From contig CANREH010000021.1 of the NCBI GenBank assembly GCA_947629585.1, forward strand, positions 1 through 37,181: DNA of 37,181 nt, given 5' to 3'. The notes beneath the pieces are model-generated. The model was not told the DNA's origin, did not search any database, and worked only from the letters and a program-made list of their open reading frames with translations. This stretch comes from an uncultured Lachnospiraceae bacterium (GTDB lineage Bacteria; Bacillota; Clostridia; Lachnospirales; Lachnospiraceae). The position numbers and the translations under genes were made by a program. Shown in pieces: positions 23,356 to 31,210 of the stretch. The first letter of the stretch is position 1, and every line of letters begins with the position of its first letter.

Positions 23356-25200
23356 TTAAGCACCTGTGCCATTGATTAATTTATCATATACCTGGTTCAT
23401 GACACTGACTACATGGCAGTTTAAATTATAAGAATTCTGGAATTTTACCAGGTTCAGCGCTTCCTCGTCCGTATCCACGCTCATAACGGAAAGCCGCTGG
23501 TTCTGGATCGCTTCCTGAATGTTGTTCTGCGATTCGGACAAATCCTGCGCCTTCTTGGAATCAACGCCAATCTCCGCGGTCAGGGTCTGCAGAAACGAAT
23601 CCGGCGTCCCCTGCTTAAACATGTCACGATCTGTCTGAAGCTCATACAGCCGCTTTAAAATATCCGTATTCTCAAGCCCGTTATAAATATACCCTTCTTC
23701 TTCCTTGTCCGGCGATGCACAGGCGATTTTATTGACATGATCATAAATCTCAGGATTTACCTCTACATTGGCGGCTGTCAGGCGGTAATATGTCGTCTCT
23801 AAACTGTTAATCGTATCGATCGTCTCATCATCCTCTTCCTGCTCATACTCCGTACCAGTCAGATCAAAGGCCGTATTTTCTATCCCGTCTACCGTAAAGA
23901 AATCCAGCCCAAACTCTCCGTTCAAATCGACGCCCTGTTTGTGGATCTGGTTAAACTGCCTTGCAAAGACACGGATAAACTGATTTAACTTATTCTGGTA
24001 ATAGCATACGCCTTTATAATTAATGGAATTTCCTATTTTTACCGTAGCTTCATCGGCATCACTGCTTAATTCCTCTTCCAGTTGAAAAGTATAGACATAG
24101 CTTGGGTTGCCTTCCTCATCTTCGGAAAGCTCCACGGTAAAGTCAGAATATTCATATTCTTTGGAGCCTACGGTAATAATTCCTGTCACCGGCATATTCA
24201 TGTCGTCCAGATTATTGATATTGGTCGCTTCCACGACAAGCTCGGTATCTCCTTCCGAGCCATAGCCTTTTCCCTGGAGATTAGACTCATTATTCCCATC
24301 GCGCACTTCAATCAGCGCCTGCAGGGAACCGCCAAGTGTCTGGCTGCCCATATTAAACTTAACGCCATTGGACCACTCTAAGTCAAATAAGCCGTCAATA
24401 TCGCTCTGGTTAACCTTGCGCTCCCTTGGGACGCACTTAAGCGTTACAACGTCATAGGTATCGACAAGCACCTGCCCGTCTAAAAGCACTCTGTATTCTG
24501 TGACGCCCTCTGCCCCTACATGGGTAATCTCTTCCGCCGAGATATTGGCAAGGGAAGAAAGCTCGTCAATGAGCAGGGCACGGGAATCGCGCAGATCGTT
24601 GGCGCGCTGTATTCCTGTGGCTTCTATGGAATTAATTTCCCTTGTCAGCCCTGCAATCTGGTTGGCAATGGAATTGATACGGCTGACAACATTATTGATT
24701 TCGGAATTGGATTCCGACTGTACGGATTCCATGCAGGTTGCCATGTACTGCATATACTCCGCAAAGTTCTGCGCATAGTTGGTAACGGCCACGCGGACGC
24801 TTTCGCTCGCCGGATTCTTGGTCAGTTCCTCGATTCCTGTAAAAAACTTACTAAATGAAGTCGTAAAACCATCCGTATTTAACTCATTGAAATAGTCCTC
24901 TATCTCCAGCATATAGTATTCTTTTGTCCCATATTCTCCTACCAGCTTGCTGTTATCCCAATATTTCGTATCGTAGTAAAGATTCCTCCTCTGATTGATG
25001 CCTGTGATATCCACACCGGTTCCCTGCATCCCGTATCGGCAGCTTATATTGATCGGACGGCTCGCCGACTGCTCCACATACTGCCTGGAATACCCCTCAG
25101 TATCTCCGTTGGCAACATTATGGGCAGTCGTATTCAATGCTGCTTGATAATTATAAAGACCGGATTTTGCAATATCCAATCCAAAAAATGTCGATGCCAT
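23356..25200 (-). CDS. flgK: hook-associated protein FlgK, second copy
   Basis: The 614-residue protein begins MASTFFGLDIAKSGLYNYQA followed by LNTTAHNVANGDTEGYSRQ, the rod/hook-type flagellar N-terminal motif. It ends with LVKFQNSYNLNCHVVSVMNQ and VYDKLING, the FlgK C-terminal D0. FlgK forms the first junction ring between hook and filament. It lies 52 nt after the first flgK copy. The two proteins share terminal motifs but differ in the middle and in the length of the N-terminal linker, so they are diverged paralogues. The ribosome site AAGGGGG lies rather far upstream of the ATG at 25200. Confidence 0.93.
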   Translation of the reverse strand: MASTFFGLDIAKSGLYNYQAALNTTAHNVANGDTEGYSRQYVEQSASRPINISCRYGMQGTGVDITGINQRRNLYYDTKYWDNSKLVGEYGTKEYYMLEIEDYFNELNTDGFTTSFSKFFTGIEELTKNPASESVRVAVTNYAQNFAEYMQYMATCMESVQSESNSEINNVVSRINSIANQIAGLTREINSIEATGIQRANDLRDSRALLIDELSSLANISAEEITHVGAEGVTEYRVLLDGQVLVDTYDVVTLKCVPRERKVNQSDIDGLFDLEWSNGVKFNMGSQTLGGSLQALIEVRDGNNESNLQGKGYGSEGDTELVVEATNINNLDDMNMPVTGIITVGSKEYEYSDFTVELSEDEEGNPSYVYTFQLEEELSSDADEATVKIGNSINYKGVCYYQNKLNQFIRVFARQFNQIHKQGVDLNGEFGLDFFTVDGIENTAFDLTGTEYEQEEDDETIDTINSLETTYYRLTAANVEVNPEIYDHVNKIACASPDKEEEGYIYNGLENTDILKRLYELQTDRDMFKQGTPDSFLQTLTAEIGVDSKKAQDLSESQNNIQEAIQNQRLSVMSVDTDEEALNLVKFQNSYNLNCHVVSVMNQVYDKLINGTGA

Positions 25201-25252
25201 GCTTTATCTATCCCCCTTCTGTAATCGATCCGCAAAGCAGATTCCTTACCCG

Positions 25253-27028
25253 TTAAGCTCCTACTTTATCTAAAATATCCCTGATCATTTCATCTACTGC
25301 CGTAATATAACGGGATGCGGAATTATACGCCTGCTGATATTTAATCAAGTGGGTCAGCTCCTCATCTCCCGATACTCCCGACAGGCCGTCCCTCTGTGCC
25401 TGCACATTTTCCGTCATCAGGGACTGGTTCTCATATAAAATCCGCATGGTAGAACCTTCGTTTGCAATCTCACTGACCATGGCATTATAGTATTCCATGA
25501 ACGTATTTGTCGTATAATCATCCGGGCCTAATGACATATCCGCATGATCCCAGATTTCCAGAAGATCCGCGCAGATGTCCATTTCATTATCCCCGGTATT
25601 GCCCTGCTTGTGCAGCGGTATCTTGGAAAAATCATCCATAATCGCTTTGTTGATTTCCAGCTCACTGATGGTAAACAGAGAATAGTTATCCGTCACATCT
25701 TCCCCGTTATACATATAGACGGCATCCTCTCCTTCTCCATCTATCGTATAGCGCGGAGTGGAAATCCTGTTGAAAATGCCCTCGCCCCTTGTAAAGTCGT
25801 CGTCCATGCCGACCGGGCAGTTCTCCATATCCAGGACATAGCACTCCAAATCTTCGTCGTATACATTCGGGCAAAGGACATCGTTCACTTTGGTCACGAT
25901 TTTATGCACAAGCTGATCAAATTCACCCTGTACCCGCATAATCATAGAAGGCTTGACAAATTTATGGTAATGATCCAGCTTTTCCTTATATTCTTCCTGC
26001 GCCAAATCAAACGCTTCCTCATCCAAAATACCGTCTTCGTCCGTAAAATCCTCTTCTTTCGGCTCTATCGGTATATCGGTATAATTGGCGACATAGGTTC
26101 CTCTGGTAATCAAAATACCTTTCAAAGAACCCATATCCGTCCCCTGCCTGGAGCTGTATTCTAACGTTGCATACAATTTGCCCTTATTGGCTCCCTTCCA
26201 GTAAACGTCATACAGTCCCGTTCCCTGATAGGCTGTCGCCACTTCCCCGTCTTCATCCTTATAGGTGATCTCTTTTTGGATCTCCCGGGTCTCCAGCCCA
26301 TTTAACACTTTGCCGACAACGAACTGCATTCCTTCAATGTTGACGTCAACGCCATCCTTCCCTTCCGAATATGTCATATTCACATATCCGCTTAACTCAT
26401 CCAGAAGGTTATTTCTCTCATCTCTGTAATCATTGGCCTGCTGCCCATTGATCTCAAAACGACCGATAATCTCATTAAGCTCGATAATCCTTGCGCCGAT
26501 TTCATTGATACGATCTACGTTATCTTTGAGCTTATTATTGAGCATTTTCTGGTACTCGCCCATCTGCATATAAATATTCTGCGCCCGTTCCAGGAATGCA
26601 ACGCAGGTCTGTAAAAAGGAGGAACGCGTCACCAGGCTCTCCGGCTCCTTCTGAAGCTCCTGCATGGCACACCACATATTATTTAATGTATTCTGGAACT
26701 CCACGCCCTCCAATTCACCGAATAACTCTTCAATCTCGGTCACAGTCTCATCCTGGGCTTCATAAAATCCTGCGCGCGCATGTTCTGTCCGGTAGGATTT
26801 GTCCATAAAAACATCCCTGATCTGGCGCACGGTAGACGCAGCCGTCCCCAGACCAATCAGAATGCCGGAATCATCCTCAATATAAAGCCGATCAGCAGAC
26901 AATAACTGCTGCCTTGTGTAGCCTGTCGTATCGGTATTCGCAAGGTTATGGGCTGTCGTATTCAAAGCTGACTGTGATGTTGTCAGCCCGGAAATTCCTG
27001 TATATAAACCCGTAAATAAACTACTCAT
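25253..27028 (-). CDS. flgK: hook-associated protein FlgK, first copy
   Basis: From the ATG at 27028 the protein has 591 residues and starts MSSLFTGLYTGISGLTTSQS, then ALNTTAHNLANTDTTGYTRQ, the canonical FlgK opening. The C-terminus reads LIKYQQAYNSASRYITAVDE. An open frame continues upstream to 27148, but that extension is unlike FlgK and passes through an inverted repeat, so it is rejected. No Shine-Dalgarno is visible before 27028, which is unusual for this genome. A 14-bp inverted repeat (27107-27164) lies between flgN and this gene. It is the third gene of the flgM-flgN-flgK operon, and its low initiation strength could matter for junction protein ratios. Confidence 0.92.
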   Translation of the reverse strand: MSSLFTGLYTGISGLTTSQSALNTTAHNLANTDTTGYTRQQLLSADRLYIEDDSGILIGLGTAASTVRQIRDVFMDKSYRTEHARAGFYEAQDETVTEIEELFGELEGVEFQNTLNNMWCAMQELQKEPESLVTRSSFLQTCVAFLERAQNIYMQMGEYQKMLNNKLKDNVDRINEIGARIIELNEIIGRFEINGQQANDYRDERNNLLDELSGYVNMTYSEGKDGVDVNIEGMQFVVGKVLNGLETREIQKEITYKDEDGEVATAYQGTGLYDVYWKGANKGKLYATLEYSSRQGTDMGSLKGILITRGTYVANYTDIPIEPKEEDFTDEDGILDEEAFDLAQEEYKEKLDHYHKFVKPSMIMRVQGEFDQLVHKIVTKVNDVLCPNVYDEDLECYVLDMENCPVGMDDDFTRGEGIFNRISTPRYTIDGEGEDAVYMYNGEDVTDNYSLFTISELEINKAIMDDFSKIPLHKQGNTGDNEMDICADLLEIWDHADMSLGPDDYTTNTFMEYYNAMVSEIANEGSTMRILYENQSLMTENVQAQRDGLSGVSGDEELTHLIKYQQAYNSASRYITAVDEMIRDILDKVGA

Positions 27029-27106
27029 AATTTTTATTATGCCAAAGGCGCGGTGCTGTTCATACAATGGCTCAATTTCCTTTGAGAATCGTGCCAGAGC
27101 AAAAAC

Positions 27107-27164
27107 AAAGAGTGAAAAATCCCCTTTGGCTTTCTCCTTTTTCATCAATTATTTTTCACTCTTT
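27107..27164 (-). terminator. 14-bp inverted repeat between flgN and first flgK
   Basis: AAAGAGTGAAAAAT on the minus strand (27164-27151) pairs perfectly with ATTTTTCACTCTTT (27120-27107), with a 30-nt loop, and GTTTTTG follows. It begins 7 nt after the flgN stop codon. It may terminate part of the transcripts, acting as an attenuator inside the operon. Confidence 0.5.
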
Positions 27165-27170
27165 CCTCTT

Positions 27171-27689
27171 TTACTGCTTTGCATCAAAAACTCCCCTGCT
27201 CCCTATCCCGGTGTCGAACTGCTGCCTTGCCTGCCTGTTATAATTGTTGGAAACCGGAAGCCCTTTCATGCTTTGAAGCACATTCAAATCAAACGCAATC
27301 ATTTCCAACGACTGTTCCATCAGCATACGGTTCAGATCATTTAACTTCTTCACTTCTTCCACGGTACTTCTCAGCTTCCTGTGGACCTCCCGCAACTCCT
27401 TTTGCTCGTCGGGCTGCCTGTCCAGAACGGCAATGATATCACTGACCTTCATCGTATCGGAATCCATGCTGAGAACTGTGGCTATATTAACAATGACCTC
27501 CTCCCTTCGGCGCTCCAGAACATTGAGGATTTCCACTGCTTTTTGTTCTTCTACCGTAATATTTTGAAGGGATTGAAGGTCATTTTTGATAATCACCTGT
27601 TTTTTGTCCCGCGTAATCGGAAGGAGATATTCATAAATCTCCTCCTCTTCTTTCAGAACTGTAATTAAATCTCTGATTAAGCTTGCCAA
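27171..27689 (-). CDS. flgN: flagellar export chaperone FlgN
   Basis: The 172-residue protein is helical, beginning MASLIRDLITVLKEEEEIYE, with a long central coiled coil and a C-terminal QSLEMIAFDLNVLQSMKGLP and a Tyr/Arg-rich tail. FlgN is the export chaperone for the junction proteins FlgK and FlgL, whose genes follow. The start is a TTG at 27689, supported by AGGAGGGGG about 7 nt upstream and a 14-nt gap from flgM. Confidence 0.9.
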   Translation of the reverse strand: MASLIRDLITVLKEEEEIYEYLLPITRDKKQVIIKNDLQSLQNITVEEQKAVEILNVLERRREEVIVNIATVLSMDSDTMKVSDIIAVLDRQPDEQKELREVHRKLRSTVEEVKKLNDLNRMLMEQSLEMIAFDLNVLQSMKGLPVSNNYNRQARQQFDTGIGSRGVFDAKQ

Positions 27690-27703
27690 AGAAAAACCCC
27701 CTC

Positions 27704-27985
27704 CTATACAGAAAGGTTAAAATACTGCCCAACCATCTTTTCTGCGATGTCTTCACTGGAAACATGGTAATTTCCCGAAGAAATCTGCGCTTTCAGCTCT
27801 GCTACCCGGTCTTCCCTGACTTCAGGCGCATCCTGGACTGCCTGCTTCGCCAAAGCCAGGCTTTGTCCAAAATTGGAAATCTCAATCTTATCCGAAGACT
27901 TCTCTGTCCTTGACTGCTTTGCCGCAGGCTTTTTCACATTCGCCTGGTAAATCTGGCTGATCTTACTATATGCGTCAACTCTCAT
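27704..27985 (-). CDS. flgM: anti-sigma-28 factor FlgM
   Basis: The 93-residue protein has an unstructured N-terminus (MRVDAYSKISQIYQAN) and the conserved C-terminal helical half with SDKIEISNFGQSLALAKQAV, DRVAELKAQISSGNYHV and EDIAEKMVG. FlgM holds sigma-28 inactive until the hook is complete and it is exported. The ATG at 27985 was chosen because GGGAG lies 10 nt upstream; a GTG at 27994 has no proper spacing. It heads the flgM-flgN-flgK-flgK-flgL-fliW-csrA series and has its own sigma-28 promoter, giving the expected feedback loop. Confidence 0.95.
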   Translation of the reverse strand: MRVDAYSKISQIYQANVKKPAAKQSRTEKSSDKIEISNFGQSLALAKQAVQDAPEVREDRVAELKAQISSGNYHVSSEDIAEKMVGQYFNLSV

Positions 27986-28030
27986 ATTAATCACACTCCC
28001 ATCTGCTCTGATTCTTCGCTTATACTTTAT

Positions 28031-28057
28031 TTATCGGCGGATACGGAAAATATATTA
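28031..28057 (-). promoter_or_regulatory. sigma-28 promoter of flgM operon
   Basis: On the minus strand TAAT (28057-28054), 15 nt, GCCGATAA (28038-28031) match the consensus closely, the -10 exactly as in many FliA/SigD promoters. It lies 45 nt upstream of the flgM start. Confidence 0.85.
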
Positions 28058-28086
28058 GGGACAATGGAAGTTATTTTTAAAAAATG

Positions 28087-28114
28087 TTGACAAATCTAAG
28101 AACAGGTGTATAAT
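28087..28114 (+). promoter_or_regulatory. consensus sigma-A promoter
   Basis: TTGACA (28087-28092), 16 nt, then TATAAT (28109-28114) is a perfect -35/-10 pair on the plus strand. It drives transcription away from flgM into a hairpin at 28131-28165. Confidence 0.8.
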
Positions 28115-28120
28115 AAGAGA

Positions 28121-28165
28121 GTACAAAATCAAAGGAGATCATGCACCTGCATCATCTCCTTTTTT
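28121..28165 (+). ncRNA. candidate tiny RNA ending in a Shine-Dalgarno-sequestering hairpin
   Basis: Transcription from the perfect sigma-A promoter should begin near 28121. The stem AAGGAGAT (28132-28139) / ATCTCCTT (28154-28161), extended by ATGC/GCAT, is followed by TTTT, so it reads as an intrinsic terminator about 45 nt after the start. The same stem buries a Shine-Dalgarno and an ATG (28141). It could be a small RNA, a leader that switches between terminator and read-through, or the translationally silenced mRNA of the small peptide listed next. Confidence 0.4.
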
Positions 28166-28272
28166 CTTTGTTCCTATGCCTATCAGTTATTATTTGTATA
28201 TACCCTTACTTTTATCCCCGGCCGCTTACTCCTTACCGCAGCCGGGGATATCCTTTATCAATGCTGCAATAG
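28141..28272 (+). CDS. possible hydrophobic 43-residue peptide
   Basis: A short frame starts at an ATG placed 4-5 nt after AAAGGAG, downstream of a consensus promoter. The peptide starts MHLHHLLFSLFLCLSVII, which would form a membrane helix, and continues with a Tyr/Pro/Arg-rich tail. Small hydrophobic peptides with hidden ribosome sites are typical of type I toxins, but no antisense RNA can be shown. The frame crosses the hairpin at 28154-28165 and a second GC-rich hairpin at 28214-28249, so it may equally be a chance frame over RNA structure. Confidence 0.25.
   Translation: MHLHHLLFSLFLCLSVIICIYPYFYPRPLTPYRSRGYPLSMLQ
28214..28249. terminator. GC-rich hairpin downstream of the second PIN toxin
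   Basis: A 9-bp perfect stem ATCCCCGGC / GCCGGGGAT lies 36 nt past the toxin stop on the minus strand. Neither strand has a strong U-tract, so termination is possible but not certain. Confidence 0.4.
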
Positions 28273-28284
28273 CTGGCATTTTGC

Positions 28285-28698
28285 CTATTTTATTAATTCC
28301 AAAAAGTCCTTTGGTTCTATTACCGCTGTCCTGGAATTCACAAAGTCCAAAGGATTTCTTGTTATAATATAATCTGCACCTATTTCCAAGGCACATTCTT
28401 CCTGCAGGCAGTCTTCAAAGTCATCAAACGCCTCATTTTGCAATGCAGAAAATATTTTAATCTTATCAATTCCTACAATTCCAAAAATAGTACACAAAGC
28501 CCCAAGCACTTCCCTGCGTTGTGAACCCGATAACTCTTTTCTTAAAATATAAAAAAGATTAGAAATCGTATGTGCTGCAAGATATCCATTTAATTTCTTT
28601 GTATAACATAAATTTACAATTTTAATTGCATCCTGCGCATATGGTTCGCGCTGTATCAAAAAATCCATGATTACATTTGTATCAATCAATATTACCAT
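28285..28698 (-). CDS. PIN-domain toxin, second module
   Basis: The 137-residue PIN domain starts MVILIDTNVIMDFLIQREPY with the first catalytic Asp. It contains a SNLFYILRK helix and ends with DFEDCLQEECA and ADYIITRNPLDF, the remaining acidic residues. The ATG at 28698 is supported by AAGGGC about 8 nt upstream and overlaps the antitoxin gene by 17 nt; a longer frame to 28740 lies inside the antitoxin. This PIN type (PIN_3-like) differs from the one at 16669, so the modules were acquired separately. It is a predicted Mg-dependent RNase. Confidence 0.85.
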   Translation of the reverse strand: MVILIDTNVIMDFLIQREPYAQDAIKIVNLCYTKKLNGYLAAHTISNLFYILRKELSGSQRREVLGALCTIFGIVGIDKIKIFSALQNEAFDDFEDCLQEECALEIGADYIITRNPLDFVNSRTAVIEPKDFLELIK

Positions 28699-28927
28699 AT
28701 TTCTCTGCCCTTGCACTTTCCAGCTCTGCCTTATAATCAAAATTCTTCGGAAGTGTCCTGCTGTACTTCATCAAAGTTATAAACGCATCTTCTGTCGTAT
28801 CTTTCTTCTGCATCCCCTGATCCACGGAAAGCGCTTCTATATTCTGAAGAATATTAAATATATATATCATTTTCTCTTCTGGCAGTTTTTCAATCATTTT
28901 TAACGTCATTTCTCTAATCTGCGTCAT
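28682..28927 (-). CDS. antitoxin of the second PIN module
   Basis: This 81-residue acidic helical protein directly precedes and overlaps a PIN toxin gene. It has the pattern of many Clostridia antitoxins: an N-terminal MTQIREMTLKMIEKLPEEKM helix pair, a linker, and a C-terminal KAELESARAEKYGNID tail that would wrap the toxin. The ATG at 28927 has AAAGGGTGG upstream. No DNA-binding fold is obvious. The call rests on position and general features. Confidence 0.72.
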   Translation of the reverse strand: MTQIREMTLKMIEKLPEEKMIYIFNILQNIEALSVDQGMQKKDTTEDAFITLMKYSRTLPKNFDYKAELESARAEKYGNID

Positions 28928-28974
28928 AGTACCACCCTTTCCACGTATATCAGATGGGAATCCTGCATTGATAT

Positions 28975-30063
28975 CTATGCCTTTTTCGTAATATATCCCT
29001 GCGCTTTTAATAATTCAGCGATCAGCACAGCGCCTCCGGCCGCACCGCGGACGGTGTTGTGGGAAAGTCCGATAAATTTATAATCAAATATGATATCTTC
29101 CCTTAAACGTCCCAGGGAAATGCCGTAACCGTTTTCATAGTCCACATCCAATGCTACCTGCGGGCGGTTATCATCCTCCAGATACTGAATGAACTGCTTC
29201 GGCGCACTTGGAAGATTGAGTTCCTGCGGCAGGCCCTTAAATTCTTTCCATGCCTGTAAGATCTGCTCTTTGGCCGGTTTCTTTTCAAATGTCACGAATA
29301 CGGCGGCAGTATGTCCGTTTAAAACCGGAACGCGGATACACTGGCAGGTAATCACCGGGCTGTCAGCCTTCACAATTTTGCCGTTTTCCACATGTCCCCA
29401 GATCCGAAGCGGCTCCTGCTCGCTTTTTTCTTCCTCACCGCTGATAAACGGAATAATGTTTCCTTCCATCTCCGGCCAGTCCTTAAATGTCTTCCCGGCG
29501 CCGGAAATTGCCTGATAAGTAGTTGCAACAACCGTCTTTGGCTTAAATTCGCGGAGCGCATGAAGCGCCGGCGTATAGCTCTGAATGGAACAGTTCGGCT
29601 TTACGACGATAAAGCCGCGTGTCGTGCCCAGACGTTTTTTCTGTGCTTCAATGACCTCTAAATGCTCCGGATTCAATTCCGGCACTACCATAGGAACATC
29701 CTCGGTCCAGCGGTGCGCGCTGTTATTGGATACCACCGGAGTCTCTGTTTTTGCATATTTTTCTTCGATCTCCTTAATTTCTTCTTTAGACATATTTACC
29801 GCGCTGAATACAAAATCCACTTCTGACGCTACTTCTTCAATCTGGTTAATATCTTTTACAACAATATCTTTCACAGCTTCCGGCATCGGCGTCGTCATCT
29901 TCCAATGATCACCAACGGCGTCCGCATACTTCTTCCCTGCGCTTCTCGGGCTTGCGGCAATCGCCGCTACCTCAAACCACGGATGGTTTTCCAATAAAGA
30001 AACAAACCTCTGCCCGACCATGCCGGTACCGCCCAAAATGCCAACCTTTAATTTATCACTCAT
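28975..30063 (-). CDS. asd: aspartate-semialdehyde dehydrogenase
   Basis: The 362-residue enzyme has the NADP-binding GILGGTGMVGQRFVSLL, the catalytic Cys158 in KPNCSIQSYTPAL, and VVATTYQAISGAGKTF. This is the longer archaeal/fungal-like ASADH class common in Clostridia. It reduces aspartyl phosphate to the semialdehyde for lysine, threonine, methionine and cell-wall precursor synthesis. The ATG at 30063 has GGAGG 8 nt upstream, and a TATAAT box lies about 40 nt ahead. It is transcribed alone and is unrelated to the flagellar genes. Confidence 0.96.
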   Translation of the reverse strand: MSDKLKVGILGGTGMVGQRFVSLLENHPWFEVAAIAASPRSAGKKYADAVGDHWKMTTPMPEAVKDIVVKDINQIEEVASEVDFVFSAVNMSKEEIKEIEEKYAKTETPVVSNNSAHRWTEDVPMVVPELNPEHLEVIEAQKKRLGTTRGFIVVKPNCSIQSYTPALHALREFKPKTVVATTYQAISGAGKTFKDWPEMEGNIIPFISGEEEKSEQEPLRIWGHVENGKIVKADSPVITCQCIRVPVLNGHTAAVFVTFEKKPAKEQILQAWKEFKGLPQELNLPSAPKQFIQYLEDDNRPQVALDVDYENGYGISLGRLREDIIFDYKFIGLSHNTVRGAAGGAVLIAELLKAQGYITKKA

Positions 30064-30100
30064 TGCTTTTCCTCCAAATTTATTTTTTCCTTATCGCTTG

Positions 30101-30106
30101 ATTATA
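30101..30106 (-). promoter_or_regulatory. -10 box of asd
   Basis: TATAAT on the minus strand lies 38 nt upstream of the asd start codon. The -35 region is weak (CAATTT at 17 nt, TTGCAA at 20 nt). Confidence 0.5.
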
Positions 30107-30161
30107 GTACACTCTTTTATAAGAAATTGCAACACCTTTTTACCAGGAACTGCAATCAATC

Positions 30162-30261
30162 GTAACAGTTCAGCTGTTGAGGGAGCGCCATTAATGGAAG
30201 CGCCTGCGGCAGCAGGCTTTGAAGCACGAAGTGCGAGATTGCGAATGGCGCATGGCTGTTA
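30162..30261. repeat. palindromic element (copy 2) abutting dusB
   Basis: The left end GTAACAGTTCAGC matches copy 1 at 1211. Terminal TAACAG (30163-30168) pairs with CTGTTA (30256-30261), and GCGCCATT (30185-30192) pairs with AATGGCGC (30244-30251). Internal hairpins are GCCTGC / GCAGGC (30202-30217) and GCAC / GTGC (30224-30234). The right end supplies the dusB stop codon, so the element inserted at, or gave rise to, the end of that gene. Confidence 0.6.
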
Positions 30262-31197
30262 AAAAGCCCAGTCTGACAACAGCTTCTCCAGCTCCGCCAT
30301 AGTTTCCATCTGGTTTCCCAGATTCCTGAGTTTAGAGGAGCCGGGATATCCTGTGGTATACCATGCCAGATGTTTACGCATTTCCCGGATTCCCATATAT
30401 TCGCCTTTCCACTCTATCTGCATTCTGGCGTGGCGCAGGATCATGGAAACGACGTTTTCCAACGGCGGTTTTGGACTGCCATGTTTCATCTGATCAAAAA
30501 TCCAGGGATTTCCTTTTGCTCCGCGCCCTATCATAAAGGCGTCGCAGCCTGTCTCCTCTTTCATGCGCAGCATGTCTTCCCTGGAAACAATGTCCCCGTT
30601 CCCAATGACCGGGATTTTTACCGCCTCTTTTACCTGCCTGATAACGTTCCAGTCCGCTTTGCCTTCATAATACTGCTCCCTTGTCCTCGCATGAACAGCA
30701 ATGGCCGCCGCCCCGCTTTCTTCCAATACTTTCGCAAATTCTGCCGCTGTATTTTCTTCCCGGTAAAAGCCTTTCCGGATCTTCACTGTCACCGGCTTAT
30801 TAACCGCCTTTACCACAGCCTCCACGATCTGCCCGGCAAGCTTCGGGTTTTTCATAAGCGCCGATCCATCCCCATTATTCACGATCTTCGGGACAGGGCA
30901 GCCCATGTTGATATCCAGAATCTCAAAATCCAGTTCTTCGATTCTTTTTGCCATTTCTGCCATAATATAAGGATCGGAACCAAATAACTGTAACGAGACC
31001 GGATGCTCTTTGGGAGAGATTTCCAGCAGCGGCTTTGTATTTTTATTATTGTAATAAATTCCTTTGGCGCTGACCATTTCTGTATAAATAAGATCCGCCC
31101 CCTGTTCTTTACATAAAAGACGAAAAGGCAGGTCGGTTACGCCTGCCATAGGAGCCAGAATCAAATTGCCAGGAATTTCCACAGTTCCTATTTTCAT
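30259..31197 (-). CDS. dusB: tRNA-dihydrouridine synthase DusB
   Basis: The 312-residue protein starts MKIGTVEIPGNLILAPMAGV, has the catalytic Cys in NMGCPVPKIVNNGDGSALM, TVKIRKGF, HARTREQYYEGKADW and the FMN-binding GNGDIV and GRGAKGNPW motifs. It reduces uridines in tRNA D-loops with FMN and NADPH. The ATG at 31197 has AGAGG 8 nt upstream; a longer frame to 31233 overlaps coaX and is rejected. The stop codon lies within a palindromic repeat, so the last residues could be slightly altered from the ancestral end. Confidence 0.95.
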   Translation of the reverse strand: MKIGTVEIPGNLILAPMAGVTDLPFRLLCKEQGADLIYTEMVSAKGIYYNNKNTKPLLEISPKEHPVSLQLFGSDPYIMAEMAKRIEELDFEILDINMGCPVPKIVNNGDGSALMKNPKLAGQIVEAVVKAVNKPVTVKIRKGFYREENTAAEFAKVLEESGAAAIAVHARTREQYYEGKADWNVIRQVKEAVKIPVIGNGDIVSREDMLRMKEETGCDAFMIGRGAKGNPWIFDQMKHGSPKPPLENVVSMILRHARMQIEWKGEYMGIREMRKHLAWYTTGYPGSSKLRNLGNQMETMAELEKLLSDWAF

Positions 31198-31210
31198 ATT
31201 TAAAACCTCT

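Noticed and set aside
27029..27148. 40-residue N-terminal extension of the first FlgK
   Set aside because: It begins at a weak TTG, passes through an inverted repeat, and FlgK proteins conservedly start at MSSLF.
29392..29661. Plus-strand frames within asd, dusB and citrate synthase
   Set aside because: They mirror well-conserved enzymes on the minus strand and lack ribosome sites.
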